From NCBI GenBank assembly GCA_001189495.1, contig CP012068.1, positions 434,001 to 498,000 of the forward strand: a DNA stretch of 64,000 nt. Direction: 5' to 3'. Shown here piece after piece: positions 16,741-26,416 of the stretch (position 1 is the stretch's first letter; every line of letters begins with the position of its first letter). This DNA comes from Eubacterium sulci ATCC 35585 (GTDB lineage: Bacteria; Bacillota; Clostridia; Peptostreptococcales; Anaerovoracaceae). Below the pieces are notes generated by a model, which worked only from the letters and a program-made list of their open reading frames with translations, was not told the origin of the DNA and searched no databases. A program made the translations under genes and the position numbers.

Positions 16741-17457
16741 ATGGCAAGAGGAATAAAATTTCACAGCATTTATTACAGGTACTTCATATTCATTTTGATG
16801 TTTGGGCTTACAAGTTTTTACGCAATCGCATTTAATCAAGTAGGGGACAAACCCTTAGAAATAGGCTTTGGTAAATACGAAATGCACATGAGTCCATATC
16901 AGTTTGCATGTAGAGGCTTTGCTATTTTGATAGTAATAAGCCTTGTTTTGCATTTTACAAGCTGGAAGTTTTCAATCGGAAAATCGGGCATATACATCAA
17001 AAAGATAAATATCAGCGTGCCGTGGGAGGAAGTTGATGCAGTTGCTCATGTATGGATAAATGCAGTTTCTGGAGGAGGATATCCGAAATCACTTTATAAT
17101 AGAAAGAGCCTGATTATCTACCGAAAAAATGGACTACCTATATGTGTTTATAACATTTCTCTGCTAAGTATCTTTTTGATAAAACTATTTAGACCGCAGA
17201 TACGCAGTAATATTTTGATTGCAAGCATGGCAAGCCTTTTCAATATTTTGATGAATGTAGCCTTAATTTATGCAGGTTTAGTTTTGCACTACGATATCAA
17301 AAGTATAGGAGTATTACTTGCATTTATTGCAGTTTATGCCATAAAAGCACTAATTGTGCCACTAGTTCTTGCAGCACACCAAAACGCAATTCACGGCAAG
17401 GTGATTTTTCATGACAGTATACAGAAAAGGGATAGAACAAAGGCTATAAACGTGTAG
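16741..17457 (+). CDS. Polytopic membrane protein of unknown function
   Basis: 238 residues with predicted membrane helices near 12-28, 54-72, 165-180 and 190-215. Between the second and third is a soluble loop with FSIGKSGIYIKKINISVPWEEV, reminiscent of a PH-like fold. It starts two bases after the preceding gene. The shared arrangement of helices plus a PH-like loop suggests that the two proteins work together. Function is unknown. Confidence 0.65.
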   Translation: MARGIKFHSIYYRYFIFILMFGLTSFYAIAFNQVGDKPLEIGFGKYEMHMSPYQFACRGFAILIVISLVLHFTSWKFSIGKSGIYIKKINISVPWEEVDAVAHVWINAVSGGGYPKSLYNRKSLIIYRKNGLPICVYNISLLSIFLIKLFRPQIRSNILIASMASLFNILMNVALIYAGLVLHYDIKSIGVLLAFIAVYAIKALIVPLVLAAHQNAIHGKVIFHDSIQKRDRTKAINV

Positions 17458-17472
17458 CAAAAGGAGATAGAC

Positions 17473-18879
17473 ATGGAAGATATGAACATCAGATTAGATG
17501 AGCTTCTTCAGAAACAAAAGGATTACTTTAGAACTGGTGAAACCAGGGATATTGAGTTTCGTATATCAAAGTTAAAGCGCCTAAAGAAGGCCATTAAAAT
17601 CTACGAGCAAAAGATACTTGATGCGCTCCGAAAGGACCTCGGAAAGCCTGAGCAAGAGTCCTTCTTTAGTGAAGTAGGGGGAATATATGCAAGTATAGAC
17701 CTATTTGTAAAGAACCTAGTAAAGTGGGCTAAGGCAAGGGCCGTTAACACGCCAATGGTTCAGTATGGTGAAAGCTATATAGAGTATGAGCCTTATGGAA
17801 GCGTTCTTATAATCGTTCCCTTTAACTATCCGTTTCAGCTTGCAATGGAGCCACTGATTGGAGCGATTGCGTCAGGAAACACTGCGGTTGTAAAGCCGAG
17901 CGAACTTGCGCCAGAAACCGAAAAAGTTATCACGGATATAATAAGGGATGCCTTTGATGAAAACTATGTCGCATCTGTATGCGGCGGCGTAGATCTTATC
18001 ACAAAGCTTCTAAGCCAGCGCTTTGATTATATCTTCTTCACAGGAAGCGTACGCGTTGGAAAAATCGTCATGGAGGCAGCATCAAAGAACCTAACTCCTG
18101 TTACTCTTGAGCTAGGAGGAAAGAGCCCGGTATTTGTGGATGAAAACTTTGATGTAAGGCTTGCAGCAAAGCGAATAGCTTGGGGAAAGTTCCTAAACAA
18201 TGGACAAACCTGCATAGCGCCAGATTATGTGCTGGTTCATGAGAGCAGAAAGCTTGCTTTGATAGAGGAACTAAAAGCCGTAATACACGAGCACTACGGC
18301 GAAAATATCAAAGAAAATCCTGACTACGGACGCATAATAAACGAGAAACAGACGGAAAGACTTGCAAAAATACTAGAAAGCGATAAGGATTTAGTGGTCT
18401 TCGGTGGGGACTTTGATGTAGAAAAAAGGTATATAGCACCTGCCATTCTTGATCTAGGAAAACTTGGGGATGCCAGCGTAAGTGACAGTGCAGCTATGGC
18501 AGATGAAATATTTGGACCGATACTTCCTATAGTTTCATACGAAAGTTTAGATGAAGCTGTTGATAGGGTCAGATATGGGGAAAAGCCTCTTGCAATGTAT
18601 ATTTTCTCAAAGAATAAAGAATATACAGAGAGTGTAAAGAGCAGAATATCAAGTGGGAATATTACAATTAACGACACTGTTAAGCATGTTTCTATAGATA
18701 GCCTGCCTTTCGGCGGAGTAGGCCATTCTGGTATGGGTTCCTATCACGGTAAATACAGCATAGAGACCTTTTCACATAGACGTGGCGTTTATAGGAATAA
18801 GGCAAGATTTAACATCAAGCAGATTGCCCCACCATATAATGAAAAGGCCTTTGAATTTTTGAGAAAGTTGTTTAAGTAA
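17473..18879 (+). CDS. Aldehyde dehydrogenase, class III-like
   Basis: 468 residues, the size of class III (fatty/aromatic aldehyde) dehydrogenases. The motifs are PFNYP (Asn118), the NAD-binding FTGSVRVGK, the general base in LELGGK (Glu213) and the catalytic cysteine in NNGQTCIAP (Cys247). The C-terminus has SLPFGGVGHSGMG. It oxidises aldehydes to carboxylates with NAD(P)+ in the cytoplasm; the physiological substrate cannot be told. It starts after AAAGGAG, 15 bases behind the preceding gene. Confidence 0.93.
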   Translation: MEDMNIRLDELLQKQKDYFRTGETRDIEFRISKLKRLKKAIKIYEQKILDALRKDLGKPEQESFFSEVGGIYASIDLFVKNLVKWAKARAVNTPMVQYGESYIEYEPYGSVLIIVPFNYPFQLAMEPLIGAIASGNTAVVKPSELAPETEKVITDIIRDAFDENYVASVCGGVDLITKLLSQRFDYIFFTGSVRVGKIVMEAASKNLTPVTLELGGKSPVFVDENFDVRLAAKRIAWGKFLNNGQTCIAPDYVLVHESRKLALIEELKAVIHEHYGENIKENPDYGRIINEKQTERLAKILESDKDLVVFGGDFDVEKRYIAPAILDLGKLGDASVSDSAAMADEIFGPILPIVSYESLDEAVDRVRYGEKPLAMYIFSKNKEYTESVKSRISSGNITINDTVKHVSIDSLPFGGVGHSGMGSYHGKYSIETFSHRRGVYRNKARFNIKQIAPPYNEKAFEFLRKLFK

Positions 18880-18909
18880 TAGTGCGAGGGAAGGAAGGAC
18901 AATTTAGAG

Positions 18910-19563
18910 ATGAGTAAGGGAAAGCCAAGCAGAGAAGAACTTCTAAACTTGATAAGAAATAATGCTGAGTTAAATCACAGGCTCATGTGTGACTGCGATA
19001 TTTATTTTTTAGAGCAAAATCAGGACACGGAGTTTCAGGGTCATGGAGAGATATTTTCTATGGAGGGAGAGGTATTTGCGCGTGACGGTAGTGGTGGCGA
19101 ATTTCTTTTCCTTGAAGATGGAAGCATTGGACTTATAAGCAGTGAGGGCTCTGTGGGCAGAGTTTCCGAAAGTCTAGATAAACTTCTTGAGTTTTTGATC
19201 TGTGCTGGATGTATATCAGATTTCAATTGTAAATACTTATATTGCAATGATAAGCTTATAAAGATATTCTGTGAAAAGTATATAGAAAAGCAAAGGACGA
19301 ATTGTCAAATCGAGGGATTTAGCTGGGACGAAAGCAGAGCTTCCTTGGCAAAGGAACTTTCGCTAGACTTTAGTCCGAATAGCTTCCATGAGCTTGCCAT
19401 GGACTTTTATAAATCGGCGACAAGAGAGCCACTATTTACATGTAGATTTGGAAGTGACGATGATGCATATGTATGCGATGGCATAATGTCTGACATCATC
19501 GGACTTTGGACAAAAGAACTCGTTGGAATGAGCGAGGAAGAGATCTTGGCAATGACTAAATAA
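18910..19563 (+). CDS. Hypothetical protein, immunity-like
   Basis: 217 residues, acidic and soluble. The centre (EIFSMEGEVFARDGSGGEFLFLEDGSIGLISSEGSVGRVSESLDKLLEFLI) resembles the beta-hairpin and terminal helix of SUKH/SMI1-like immunity proteins, but I cannot place it in a family. It lies in a stretch with a clear SUKH protein (20637) and a DUF1877 protein (22272), which is the main reason to suspect an immunity role. Its last eight bases overlap the end of the convergent toxin gene. Confidence 0.55.
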   Translation: MSKGKPSREELLNLIRNNAELNHRLMCDCDIYFLEQNQDTEFQGHGEIFSMEGEVFARDGSGGEFLFLEDGSIGLISSEGSVGRVSESLDKLLEFLICAGCISDFNCKYLYCNDKLIKIFCEKYIEKQRTNCQIEGFSWDESRASLAKELSLDFSPNSFHELAMDFYKSATREPLFTCRFGSDDDAYVCDGIMSDIIGLWTKELVGMSEEEILAMTK

Positions 19564-19870
19564 TGTTTAGTAAACTTTGTTTTGTATGTAATATCCTATG
19601 TATATAGACGAGTTTTTTATCCTCAATTATTTGATAGAAGATAATATATTTGTTGACTAGACATTTTCGAAAACCTCTGCAGCGAAGATACGGATCATTG
19701 ACAAGTGCAAACCTATATGGAAAAGTAGCAAGACCCTCAACTGAAGCTTCAATTTTATCAAGTAGATGGTCTGCAGTATATGGTGAATCTAAGTCTCTAG
19801 ATATATATGTGATTATATTTCTTAAATCATTATGGTATTTCTTAGAGACGATTATCTTATAGCGATCCAT
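19556..19870 (-). CDS. RelE/ParE-type toxin
   Basis: 104 residues with the family pattern YKIIVSKKYHNDLRNIITYISRDLDSPYTADHLLDKI, then VEGLATFPYRFAL and the C-terminal YIIFYQIIEDKKLVYIHRILH. Members are either ribosome-dependent mRNA endonucleases or gyrase poisons; which applies here cannot be told. Its start overlaps the antitoxin's 3' end by 14 bases, the normal antitoxin-first order. Confidence 0.88.
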   Translation of the reverse strand: MDRYKIIVSKKYHNDLRNIITYISRDLDSPYTADHLLDKIEASVEGLATFPYRFALVNDPYLRCRGFRKCLVNKYIIFYQIIEDKKLVYIHRILHTKQSLLNII

Positions 19871-20129
19871 TTTTTATCTCCGCTCTAAGTTTTTCTATGG
19901 ATTCATTAAAGTCCATAGTGTTACCACTGGTAAAATCGAATTCACTCTGCTCTAAAAGGCGATATAGTTCATATCTATCCATAAGCTTGTTGAATGAATC
20001 TATATTCATAACAGCTAAGTCGCCTCGGCCATTTTTGGTAATGTAAACTGGTTCACCTGTTTCACGGCAGTATGAAGATATGTCGTTATAATTATTTCGT
20101 AAGTCTGTGCTTGATTTTATATTTGGCAT
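19857..20129 (-). CDS. Phd/YefM-type antitoxin
   Basis: 90 residues beginning MPNIKSSTDLRNNYNDISSYCRETGEPVYITKNGRGDLAVMNIDSF, the typical Phd/YefM DNA-binding half, with a C-terminal acidic half that would bind the toxin. ATG 20129 is preceded by GAGGAGG at six bases; a longer frame upstream lacks a ribosome site. Such antitoxins repress their own operon. Confidence 0.9.
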   Translation of the reverse strand: MPNIKSSTDLRNNYNDISSYCRETGEPVYITKNGRGDLAVMNIDSFNKLMDRYELYRLLEQSEFDFTSGNTMDFNESIEKLRAEIKNGSL

Positions 20130-20213
20130 AATAAACCTCCTCTGTCTAAAGAAATTATACATTTATTTCTTTAGCAAGTCAATTTTGTATTATAAATAAC
20201 CAAGGAGAAAGTT

Positions 20214-20627
20214 ATGGAACTACGTATTCCTGAAGAGGGCAAAGCCGTTTATGTAGGAGAAGATGAAATTCTTCTAGCCTACTATGGTAGCGAAATTGAG
20301 CTACGCTTCAAAACCGAGCCGCCACATGGCGACAGAATATATTCGGCAAGGCTACCTATTCTTAATAAAAACCTGCCATTTTGCATATATGGGAGAAATT
20401 TAGTGTTTCTAGACGCCTACTACCTGATTGCAGAAACTGTTGAAGTAGGCACGTGGTCGCCTATCACTAGCATGATGATTAATATACATACCGGAAGTTA
20501 TGCAAGTCTCGGAAACTGGTATACAGATATAGAAATGAAACATAGAGGCGTCAAACTGAAGAACAGCTTTGATGGTAATTCGCTAAGGCTCAAAGATTTA
20601 GATAAGCTCGAATGGATAGAGCTCTGA
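20214..20627 (+). CDS. Hypothetical protein, probable partner of the SUKH protein
   Basis: 137 residues, beta-rich, soluble, no signal peptide. It begins MELRIPEEGKAVYVGEDEIL after AAGGAG. No family is recognised. It ends nine bases before the SUKH-domain gene, so the two are co-transcribed, and an immunity-related role is inferred from that position alone. Confidence 0.6.
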   Translation: MELRIPEEGKAVYVGEDEILLAYYGSEIELRFKTEPPHGDRIYSARLPILNKNLPFCIYGRNLVFLDAYYLIAETVEVGTWSPITSMMINIHTGSYASLGNWYTDIEMKHRGVKLKNSFDGNSLRLKDLDKLEWIEL

Positions 20628-20636
20628 GGAGGATGT

Positions 20637-22166
20637 ATGACAGCATTTGAAAACTTTGATTGGAATTCATTTTGGCAAAATGATAGCAATAAGTTAATCC
20701 ACTTTAAGGGTGGAAAGCTCAAAGAAGAAGATATAGAGCGTGTTGAGAAGGAATTTGGATATAAGCTTCCTGACTCATATATAGAACTACTAAGGAGTCA
20801 AAATGGAGGAGCGCCTTTTTACACTCTTTGCTACTATGAAGAGGATGGTGAATTTACACCAGTTTATTTAACTGCTATTTACGGTGTGGACCCTAAATTA
20901 GAGTATTCTATCTGCGGAGATAGTGGAGCAAAGATGATATATAATAAATGGGCTTATCCAAACATCGGACTTCCAATTGCATTCACTACAAGAGATGGAC
21001 ATGCGATGGTATTCCTCGATTACAGCGAATGTGGATCAAAGGGAGAGCCTAAGGTGGTATTGATAGAAAAGGAAAAGGACTATAAGAAAATTTTGCTTGC
21101 AGAAAACTTTGAGACCTTTATAAAAAGTCTCCGCAAATACCTAACTATGGTAACTATTGATGAGTTTAAGGCTTTGAGTGAAGATGAAAAGGCTTTCTTT
21201 ATAGAAAGACTAAACGATGAGTTTGAGACAAAACGAATAGTCGAGTATCTAAGTGCCATAGGAGCCCAAAACTTGAGCAGCAGACTTCTTGGAGCGCTGG
21301 CTCGTGCATACAACAATGATAGAAAGTACAAGAAAGCCATTGAAATCATGGACCTTATTCCGGAATCAGACAGAGATGCAATTTGGTACTATAGATACGG
21401 ATTTACCTATACATACAGGCGATTCCCAAATACTGAAAAGTATATGCTGAAAGCACTTGAAATGTTTGATAAGGCAGTTGATATTGCCAAGGACAAAGAA
21501 GTCATAGACTGGTGTATGGAGCCTATAGAATGCAGCAGTATCGAAGGTTTTCTCATGGAACACAAAGCCGAGTTTCCTAAGATTTATGCAGAATATGTAA
21601 ATTATAAAAAATCAAAGCTTGACAAGTCTGACGAGTATGATGCTGAATATGAGAAGAGGTGGCAATATACCACAAGGGTATCAAAGAAGATAGCGGGTCA
21701 CTATGGTGTAAACTGGATCTTTGATCAGCACAAGTATTCCAGATATGCTTTTTCTGTGGAATTTGATGATGCCATGATAGAGCGTTTCGGTGAAGACTGG
21801 CATGTGCACGACATAAATACTCCTATAAATGCAGATGAGTTACTTGTAGTATATAGGGCATGGATAAAGAGCAAGGATCAGCTTCATGAGAATGAAATGC
21901 TTTTTAGTAATGGAGAGCTCATAGAAGAAGAGCGTGATAACGGAATGTGGCAGGTAGAGATAATGGCTTATCTAAAACCTGACGATGGAATCAGCTTCAG
22001 CTTAGAGGAATTGATGTTCAAAATCCACAATCTCATGGCCAATAAGGAACTTCGAGGCAATGTAAGCTTTGAGGGATTTGACAATATCGGTTTTTTCGAT
22101 AAGAAAACAGGAAAAGAGGATAGAGCAAACGGACTGCCGACAATATTAGTATGCTGCGGTAGCTGA
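20637..22166 (+). CDS. SMI1/KNR4 (SUKH) domain protein with TPR-like middle
   Basis: 509 residues. Residues ~20-165 are a SUKH domain: EEDIERVEKEFGYKLPDSYIELLRSQNGGAP, then the TTRDGHAMVFLDYS strand pair and an ENFETFIKSL helix. Residues ~175-320 look helical and TPR-like (AKAYNNDRKYKKAIEIM-type repeats). Residues ~345-509 form a third, unrecognised domain ending TILVCCGS. SUKH proteins often act as immunity proteins against contact-dependent or polymorphic toxins. A three-domain version of this size is unusual. No toxin gene is visible nearby. Confidence 0.8.
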   Translation: MTAFENFDWNSFWQNDSNKLIHFKGGKLKEEDIERVEKEFGYKLPDSYIELLRSQNGGAPFYTLCYYEEDGEFTPVYLTAIYGVDPKLEYSICGDSGAKMIYNKWAYPNIGLPIAFTTRDGHAMVFLDYSECGSKGEPKVVLIEKEKDYKKILLAENFETFIKSLRKYLTMVTIDEFKALSEDEKAFFIERLNDEFETKRIVEYLSAIGAQNLSSRLLGALARAYNNDRKYKKAIEIMDLIPESDRDAIWYYRYGFTYTYRRFPNTEKYMLKALEMFDKAVDIAKDKEVIDWCMEPIECSSIEGFLMEHKAEFPKIYAEYVNYKKSKLDKSDEYDAEYEKRWQYTTRVSKKIAGHYGVNWIFDQHKYSRYAFSVEFDDAMIERFGEDWHVHDINTPINADELLVVYRAWIKSKDQLHENEMLFSNGELIEEERDNGMWQVEIMAYLKPDDGISFSLEELMFKIHNLMANKELRGNVSFEGFDNIGFFDKKTGKEDRANGLPTILVCCGS

Positions 22167-22271
22167 TGGTTTGATTTTGATATAGTAAAGCCTATGGGAA
22201 GTCTTGACGGAGATATATACTTTGGCTATAATTTGTGTAGTTATTACATGATAGAATAAGGAGAATTCAAG

Positions 22272-22784
22272 ATGGGATTGATAGCTAATTATCAGCTTGT
22301 AAATGATCAAGAATTGGAAAAGATAATGGACCCGGACCTGGATCCAGAGGAACTGCTCGAGGATCTGGAGGAGCTAGCCGAAGAACAAGAGGTATTTTTA
22401 GATATCGATAAGATGTGGGATGTACTGCACTTTGTTTTAACTGGTGTGAGTTCAGATGAACCACCAGCTGATAATCCTCTTAGCGAGGCTATTGTGGGGG
22501 TAATATCTGCAGAAGACATGGATGATTATGTAGCTGTCACCGAAAAGGATAGGGTGGCTGAGATTCTGTCTGCACTTAAGAGCTTTAATATAGAAGAAGC
22601 TCTAGATAAGTTTGATATGGAGGCGTGCAAAGAGGCAGGACTTTACCCTAACATCTGGGATAAGGATGATGAAGGATTGGCCGATGCACTTCTTGATGAA
22701 ATCGAGGCCTGCTATAATGGACTGGTTACTTTCTATACGATGGTGCTCGAGGCAGAAGGCAACGTTGTCGTAACAATTCTCTAG
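22272..22784 (+). CDS. YfbM-family (DUF1877) protein
   Basis: 170 residues. The start MGLIANYQLVNDQELEKIMD and the block LDIDKMWDVLHFVLTGVSSDEPPADNPLSEAIVG are the signature of DUF1877/YfbM proteins. It is strongly acidic and cytoplasmic. The biochemical role is unknown; the family often sits with immunity-type genes, as here. A ribosome site AAGGAG precedes the ATG and a terminator follows at 22802. Confidence 0.87.
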   Translation: MGLIANYQLVNDQELEKIMDPDLDPEELLEDLEELAEEQEVFLDIDKMWDVLHFVLTGVSSDEPPADNPLSEAIVGVISAEDMDDYVAVTEKDRVAEILSALKSFNIEEALDKFDMEACKEAGLYPNIWDKDDEGLADALLDEIEACYNGLVTFYTMVLEAEGNVVVTIL

Positions 22785-22801
22785 TAAACAGATAAAGTAA
22801 G

Positions 22802-22829
22802 AGGAACTTCATTATGAAGTTCCTTTTTT
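22802..22829 (+). terminator. Intrinsic terminator after the DUF1877 gene
   Basis: AGGAACTTC-ATTAT-GAAGTTCCT is a perfect 9-bp stem followed by Ts. Confidence 0.9.
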
Positions 22830-22867
22830 GTGTCCAGCTTAAAAGTAAAGTGGCTGATTATATCAAT

Positions 22868-23788
22868 TTAATTTTCTTCTTCTTCGCTCTTGGCATCGGC
22901 ATATCCAATTTCAGCGAGTACAGATTCTAGATTTTCCTCAAAGAACTCTAGGAATTTCTGTGTTGCAACCGAAGCTGCATTTCTATCTTTGATAGTTAGC
23001 ACTATGTCTCTGTAGAATTGAGGAACTGTTGGTTTGCTAATAATCTTATACGGAGTCTTTGTGAGCACGAGCTTGCCCATATATCCGAGGCAAAGCCTGT
23101 TTTCAATCATTGATAGTATTAAGGAATTGTCCTTGCTTGAATGTACTATATTTGGAGTAATATTTAGCTGTCTTAAAATTCCACCTGCTTCTTTTGGGGA
23201 ACCCTCATCGACAATTATCATAGGTGTTTCCTCAAATATCTCGACAGGAATATCGTCTCTATTTGCATATACTCCTTCTTCGCTCATGACTGCAACAAAA
23301 GGATCACGGCACACATGAATTGTCTCAAAACCAGGAAGTGTAGGCGAATCGATGAACCCAAAATCGATTGAGCCCTTGGCTAGCCATGATTCAATCGCAA
23401 GATTATCTCCCTCGCGAATTTCTATATTTATGTTAGGATATGCATCTTTAAAAGCTTTGATTATAGGCATGAGGATATGGCATGAAACACTCGAAAATGT
23501 ACCAAGTACTATGCGACCAGACTCTATACCCTTGAGCTTAGATGCCTGTTTATAAATATTTTGCTCTGCGTTGCTGAGTGCTTCGATATATGGAAGCATA
23601 TATTTACCATCGGAGGTCAGCCAAATACCTGTCTGGCTACGGTTTAAAAGGGTCAGCTGAAGTTCCTTTTCTAGAGAACTGATAATCTGACTTACCGCAG
23701 ACTGGGAGTAGTTACATTCGGCAGCAGCCTTGGACATGCTACCTAATTCGATTACTTTTAGAAACATCGTGTATTTAGAAAAAACCAT
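22868..23788 (-). CDS. LysR-family transcriptional regulator
   Basis: 306 residues. The N-terminal winged helix-turn-helix is clear (VIELGSMSKAAAECNYSQSAVSQIISSLEKEL). A linker helix and a periplasmic-binding-like effector domain follow (SGRIVLGTFSSVSCHILMPIIKAF...). ATG 23788 follows GGAGG at five bases; a TTG four codons earlier overlaps that site. It is divergent from the ABC exporter genes at 24021 across a 232-base AT-rich region, and may regulate them, as LysR proteins often control divergent neighbours. The effector is unknown. Confidence 0.92.
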   Translation of the reverse strand: MVFSKYTMFLKVIELGSMSKAAAECNYSQSAVSQIISSLEKELQLTLLNRSQTGIWLTSDGKYMLPYIEALSNAEQNIYKQASKLKGIESGRIVLGTFSSVSCHILMPIIKAFKDAYPNINIEIREGDNLAIESWLAKGSIDFGFIDSPTLPGFETIHVCRDPFVAVMSEEGVYANRDDIPVEIFEETPMIIVDEGSPKEAGGILRQLNITPNIVHSSKDNSLILSMIENRLCLGYMGKLVLTKTPYKIISKPTVPQFYRDIVLTIKDRNAASVATQKFLEFFEENLESVLAEIGYADAKSEEEEN

Positions 23789-24020
23789 ACTCACCTCCAA
23801 AAAATTTACTACATTGCATATTTTATCACTAAAATGTGTTAAACGGGAGAATATTTCAGTAAATTACACAAATATCTATACAAAAGCATATTAAGTTTTT
23901 TGAATTGGGTCATTAGAACAATTTATACTTAGTTAAGTACAATTGCTTATGGGATATCTATATGATAATATATGTATATAGGTATAATTTTTTAAGTAAT
24001 ATTATTCAAAGGTATACAAA

Positions 24021-24734
24021 ATGAAACTGATTTTACAAGATATAGAAAAGAGCTTCGGTGAAAAAAATGTTCTAGCAGGTTGCAGCTGCACTTTTGAGCA
24101 GGGAAAGATTTATGGGCTTCTCGGTAGAAATGGTGCAGGAAAGACAACTCTATTTAATTCAATATACGGAGAGTATAAGGATGTTAAGGGTCAGGATTTG
24201 ATAGAGGACGAAGAAGGACAGCGCATGCTTCAGAGCGATGATGTTGAACTGATTTATGCACAGCCTATGCTTCCAGAGTTTCTAACGGGCTACGAGTTTA
24301 TTAAGTTCTACTGCGATGTGCATGCAAAGGACCGCAATATTAATATTCCTGAGCTTTTTGCAAGCCTCAGTTTTGATATAAATGATGCAGACAGAATCAT
24401 CAAAGGTTATTCATCTGGAATGAAGAGCAAACTGCACATTATGACTCTGCTCATATCAAAGCCAAAAATCATGTTGCTCGATGAACCTTTGACTTCACTT
24501 GATGTTGTTGTAGCTGAGGAAATCAAGAATATACTTCTTAGCTTTAAGTCTGATCACATCATAATTCTATCTACTCATATTATGCAGCTCGCTAAGGATA
24601 TGTGCGATGAAATCGTGCTACTAAAAGATGGAAAACTCAAGGAGCTGGCAGAGCTCGACAAGAATTCGGCTGACTACGAACAGGCAATAATTTCAAGTCT
24701 AGTTAGCGATGAGGCTAGGGACAGCGAGGTTTAA
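24021..24734 (+). CDS. ABC transporter ATP-binding protein
   Basis: 237 residues with Walker A GRNGAGKTT (near residue 37), signature-like GYSSGMKSKL, Walker B IMLLDEP and an H-loop STHIMQL. It is the nucleotide-binding subunit of an exporter-type ABC system whose permease starts one base after its stop. A possible promoter is TTGCTT (23943) and TAATAT (23966). The substrate cannot be told; the arrangement resembles ABC-2-type exporters. Confidence 0.9.
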   Translation: MKLILQDIEKSFGEKNVLAGCSCTFEQGKIYGLLGRNGAGKTTLFNSIYGEYKDVKGQDLIEDEEGQRMLQSDDVELIYAQPMLPEFLTGYEFIKFYCDVHAKDRNINIPELFASLSFDINDADRIIKGYSSGMKSKLHIMTLLISKPKIMLLDEPLTSLDVVVAEEIKNILLSFKSDHIIILSTHIMQLAKDMCDEIVLLKDGKLKELAELDKNSADYEQAIISSLVSDEARDSEV

Positions 24735-24735
24735 G

Positions 24736-26355
24736 ATGGGATTGATAAATACCTACAAAATCATTCTGAGTGTAAATGCAGCGGTACTATGCAATAATCT
24801 GATTTACTTTCTCAGAAGGATTCCTATTATAAAAAATATCATAGGTGAACATCTTTATGCAGCATATGGTGCAAAGGATGTCATCAAAGTCTTTGCAATC
24901 CTGCTCAGCTTCATAAAGTCGCTATTTGGTACAGTTATATACCTAGGAATGTTCTTTTATGTGCCATTTATCTTTGTGAAAAGCAATGATATTGATATCA
25001 GTGGCGAAGATGTTCGGCTATACTGCCTTACAATATTCTTCTTCATGAACTATTTATGTGGAGGTCTATTCGCGCATAAGCTTAGGCCAGATTCAGATGA
25101 TAGAACCATGATGATGCTCAGGTATCTGAAGCTAAATCCAAAGAATTACTATATTTCTCAGACCATTGTAGATTATGTAACCAAGCCTTTGATAATGCTA
25201 ATACCTATGCTCATAGGAACAAAACTAGCTGGTATTCCGCTCCTAAACGTGCCCATCCTTTTGATTGGTATGATTTCGGTGAGAATATTTATAGATGGCT
25301 GGGAACTTCTGCCGCTAAATATGTGGATCAACGAAAAGAACGTGACTATGGTTACGAAACACATGACTTTTACCGTGCTTTGCCTTGCCGGAGCTTATGC
25401 ACAGTTTTTCCTTGAAAGCATAAGAAGGATTGAACATGCATATATCCCGTATATTGTAAGTCCGCTTGCGATACCTGTTTATCTTTTGATCGCGGCATGT
25501 GGACTTCTTTTGATAAGACGCTTTGATGATTACCCTGAGCTTGCAAGACGCGAGATTAAGGAACTTGAAACAGTTGAGGAAATCAAAGTTGGAACAAACG
25601 CCAAGGCTATGGTTCTCAAAGAGGAAGAGCTTGACATGCACGAAAGCAAAAGCGCGTCAAAGAAGAAAGGCTACGCATACCTTAATGCCATGTTCATGCA
25701 GAGACATAGAAAGATATTCTTTAAAAGAACGGTTAGGACTGCAATTGTAGCCCTCATAGTTCCAATTGCTATAGGAGTCATTAGCAAGTATTTAGGAAAG
25801 GGCTTAATGGCTGATATCATGGGACCTATTGGAATATGGATATTTATTATATATGTTATAGCTTTTAGAGAAAATTATACAAAAGCTCTATTTAATAACA
25901 TAGATAAGTACCTGCTTTGCTACAAGTGGTACAGAAAGCCAGAAGCTATTTTGGGCAGCTATTTTATCAGACTCAAATCAAGCTTTTTGATGAATGGTTT
26001 AATGACGCTTCCGCTTATTGTGGGGCTTACAATCGGTGGAGTAATAGCATCGGTGAATGCTAAAACTATTTTGATGCTTGCGGTAATGCTACTGGTGCTC
26101 ACGCTGTTTTACTCTGCGCACTACCTGACTATGTATTATTTACTTCAGCCGTACACTGACCAATCAAAGATAAAAAATCCAATATACTCGATATCGAGCA
26201 CGCTTATCTATGTATTCAGCTTTGCAATGATGCAGATGAAAAGCGTTCCGAGTTGGCTATATATACTGATTTGTGTGTTTGTGCTCGTTTACCTAACGGT
26301 GTCGATTTCTTTGATGAAAAGGATTGCACCAAGGACCTTTAAGCGCAAGGAGTAA
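24736..26355 (+). CDS. ABC transporter permease
   Basis: 540 residues with about ten or more hydrophobic segments in two blocks separated by a charged linker around residues 275-320 (ELETVEEIKVGTNAK...ESKSASKKKGYAY). I chose ATG 24736, which has GAGG seven bases upstream; ATG 24709 inside the ATPase gene is in frame. It forms the membrane channel for the ATPase encoded directly upstream. Confidence 0.82.
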   Translation: MGLINTYKIILSVNAAVLCNNLIYFLRRIPIIKNIIGEHLYAAYGAKDVIKVFAILLSFIKSLFGTVIYLGMFFYVPFIFVKSNDIDISGEDVRLYCLTIFFFMNYLCGGLFAHKLRPDSDDRTMMMLRYLKLNPKNYYISQTIVDYVTKPLIMLIPMLIGTKLAGIPLLNVPILLIGMISVRIFIDGWELLPLNMWINEKNVTMVTKHMTFTVLCLAGAYAQFFLESIRRIEHAYIPYIVSPLAIPVYLLIAACGLLLIRRFDDYPELARREIKELETVEEIKVGTNAKAMVLKEEELDMHESKSASKKKGYAYLNAMFMQRHRKIFFKRTVRTAIVALIVPIAIGVISKYLGKGLMADIMGPIGIWIFIIYVIAFRENYTKALFNNIDKYLLCYKWYRKPEAILGSYFIRLKSSFLMNGLMTLPLIVGLTIGGVIASVNAKTILMLAVMLLVLTLFYSAHYLTMYYLLQPYTDQSKIKNPIYSISSTLIYVFSFAMMQMKSVPSWLYILICVFVLVYLTVSISLMKRIAPRTFKRKE

Positions 26356-26416
26356 TTTACTTACTAGCCGATTTATGGTATAGTTATTTGTGTATTTCAC
26401 AGAAATGGAGGTAGTG

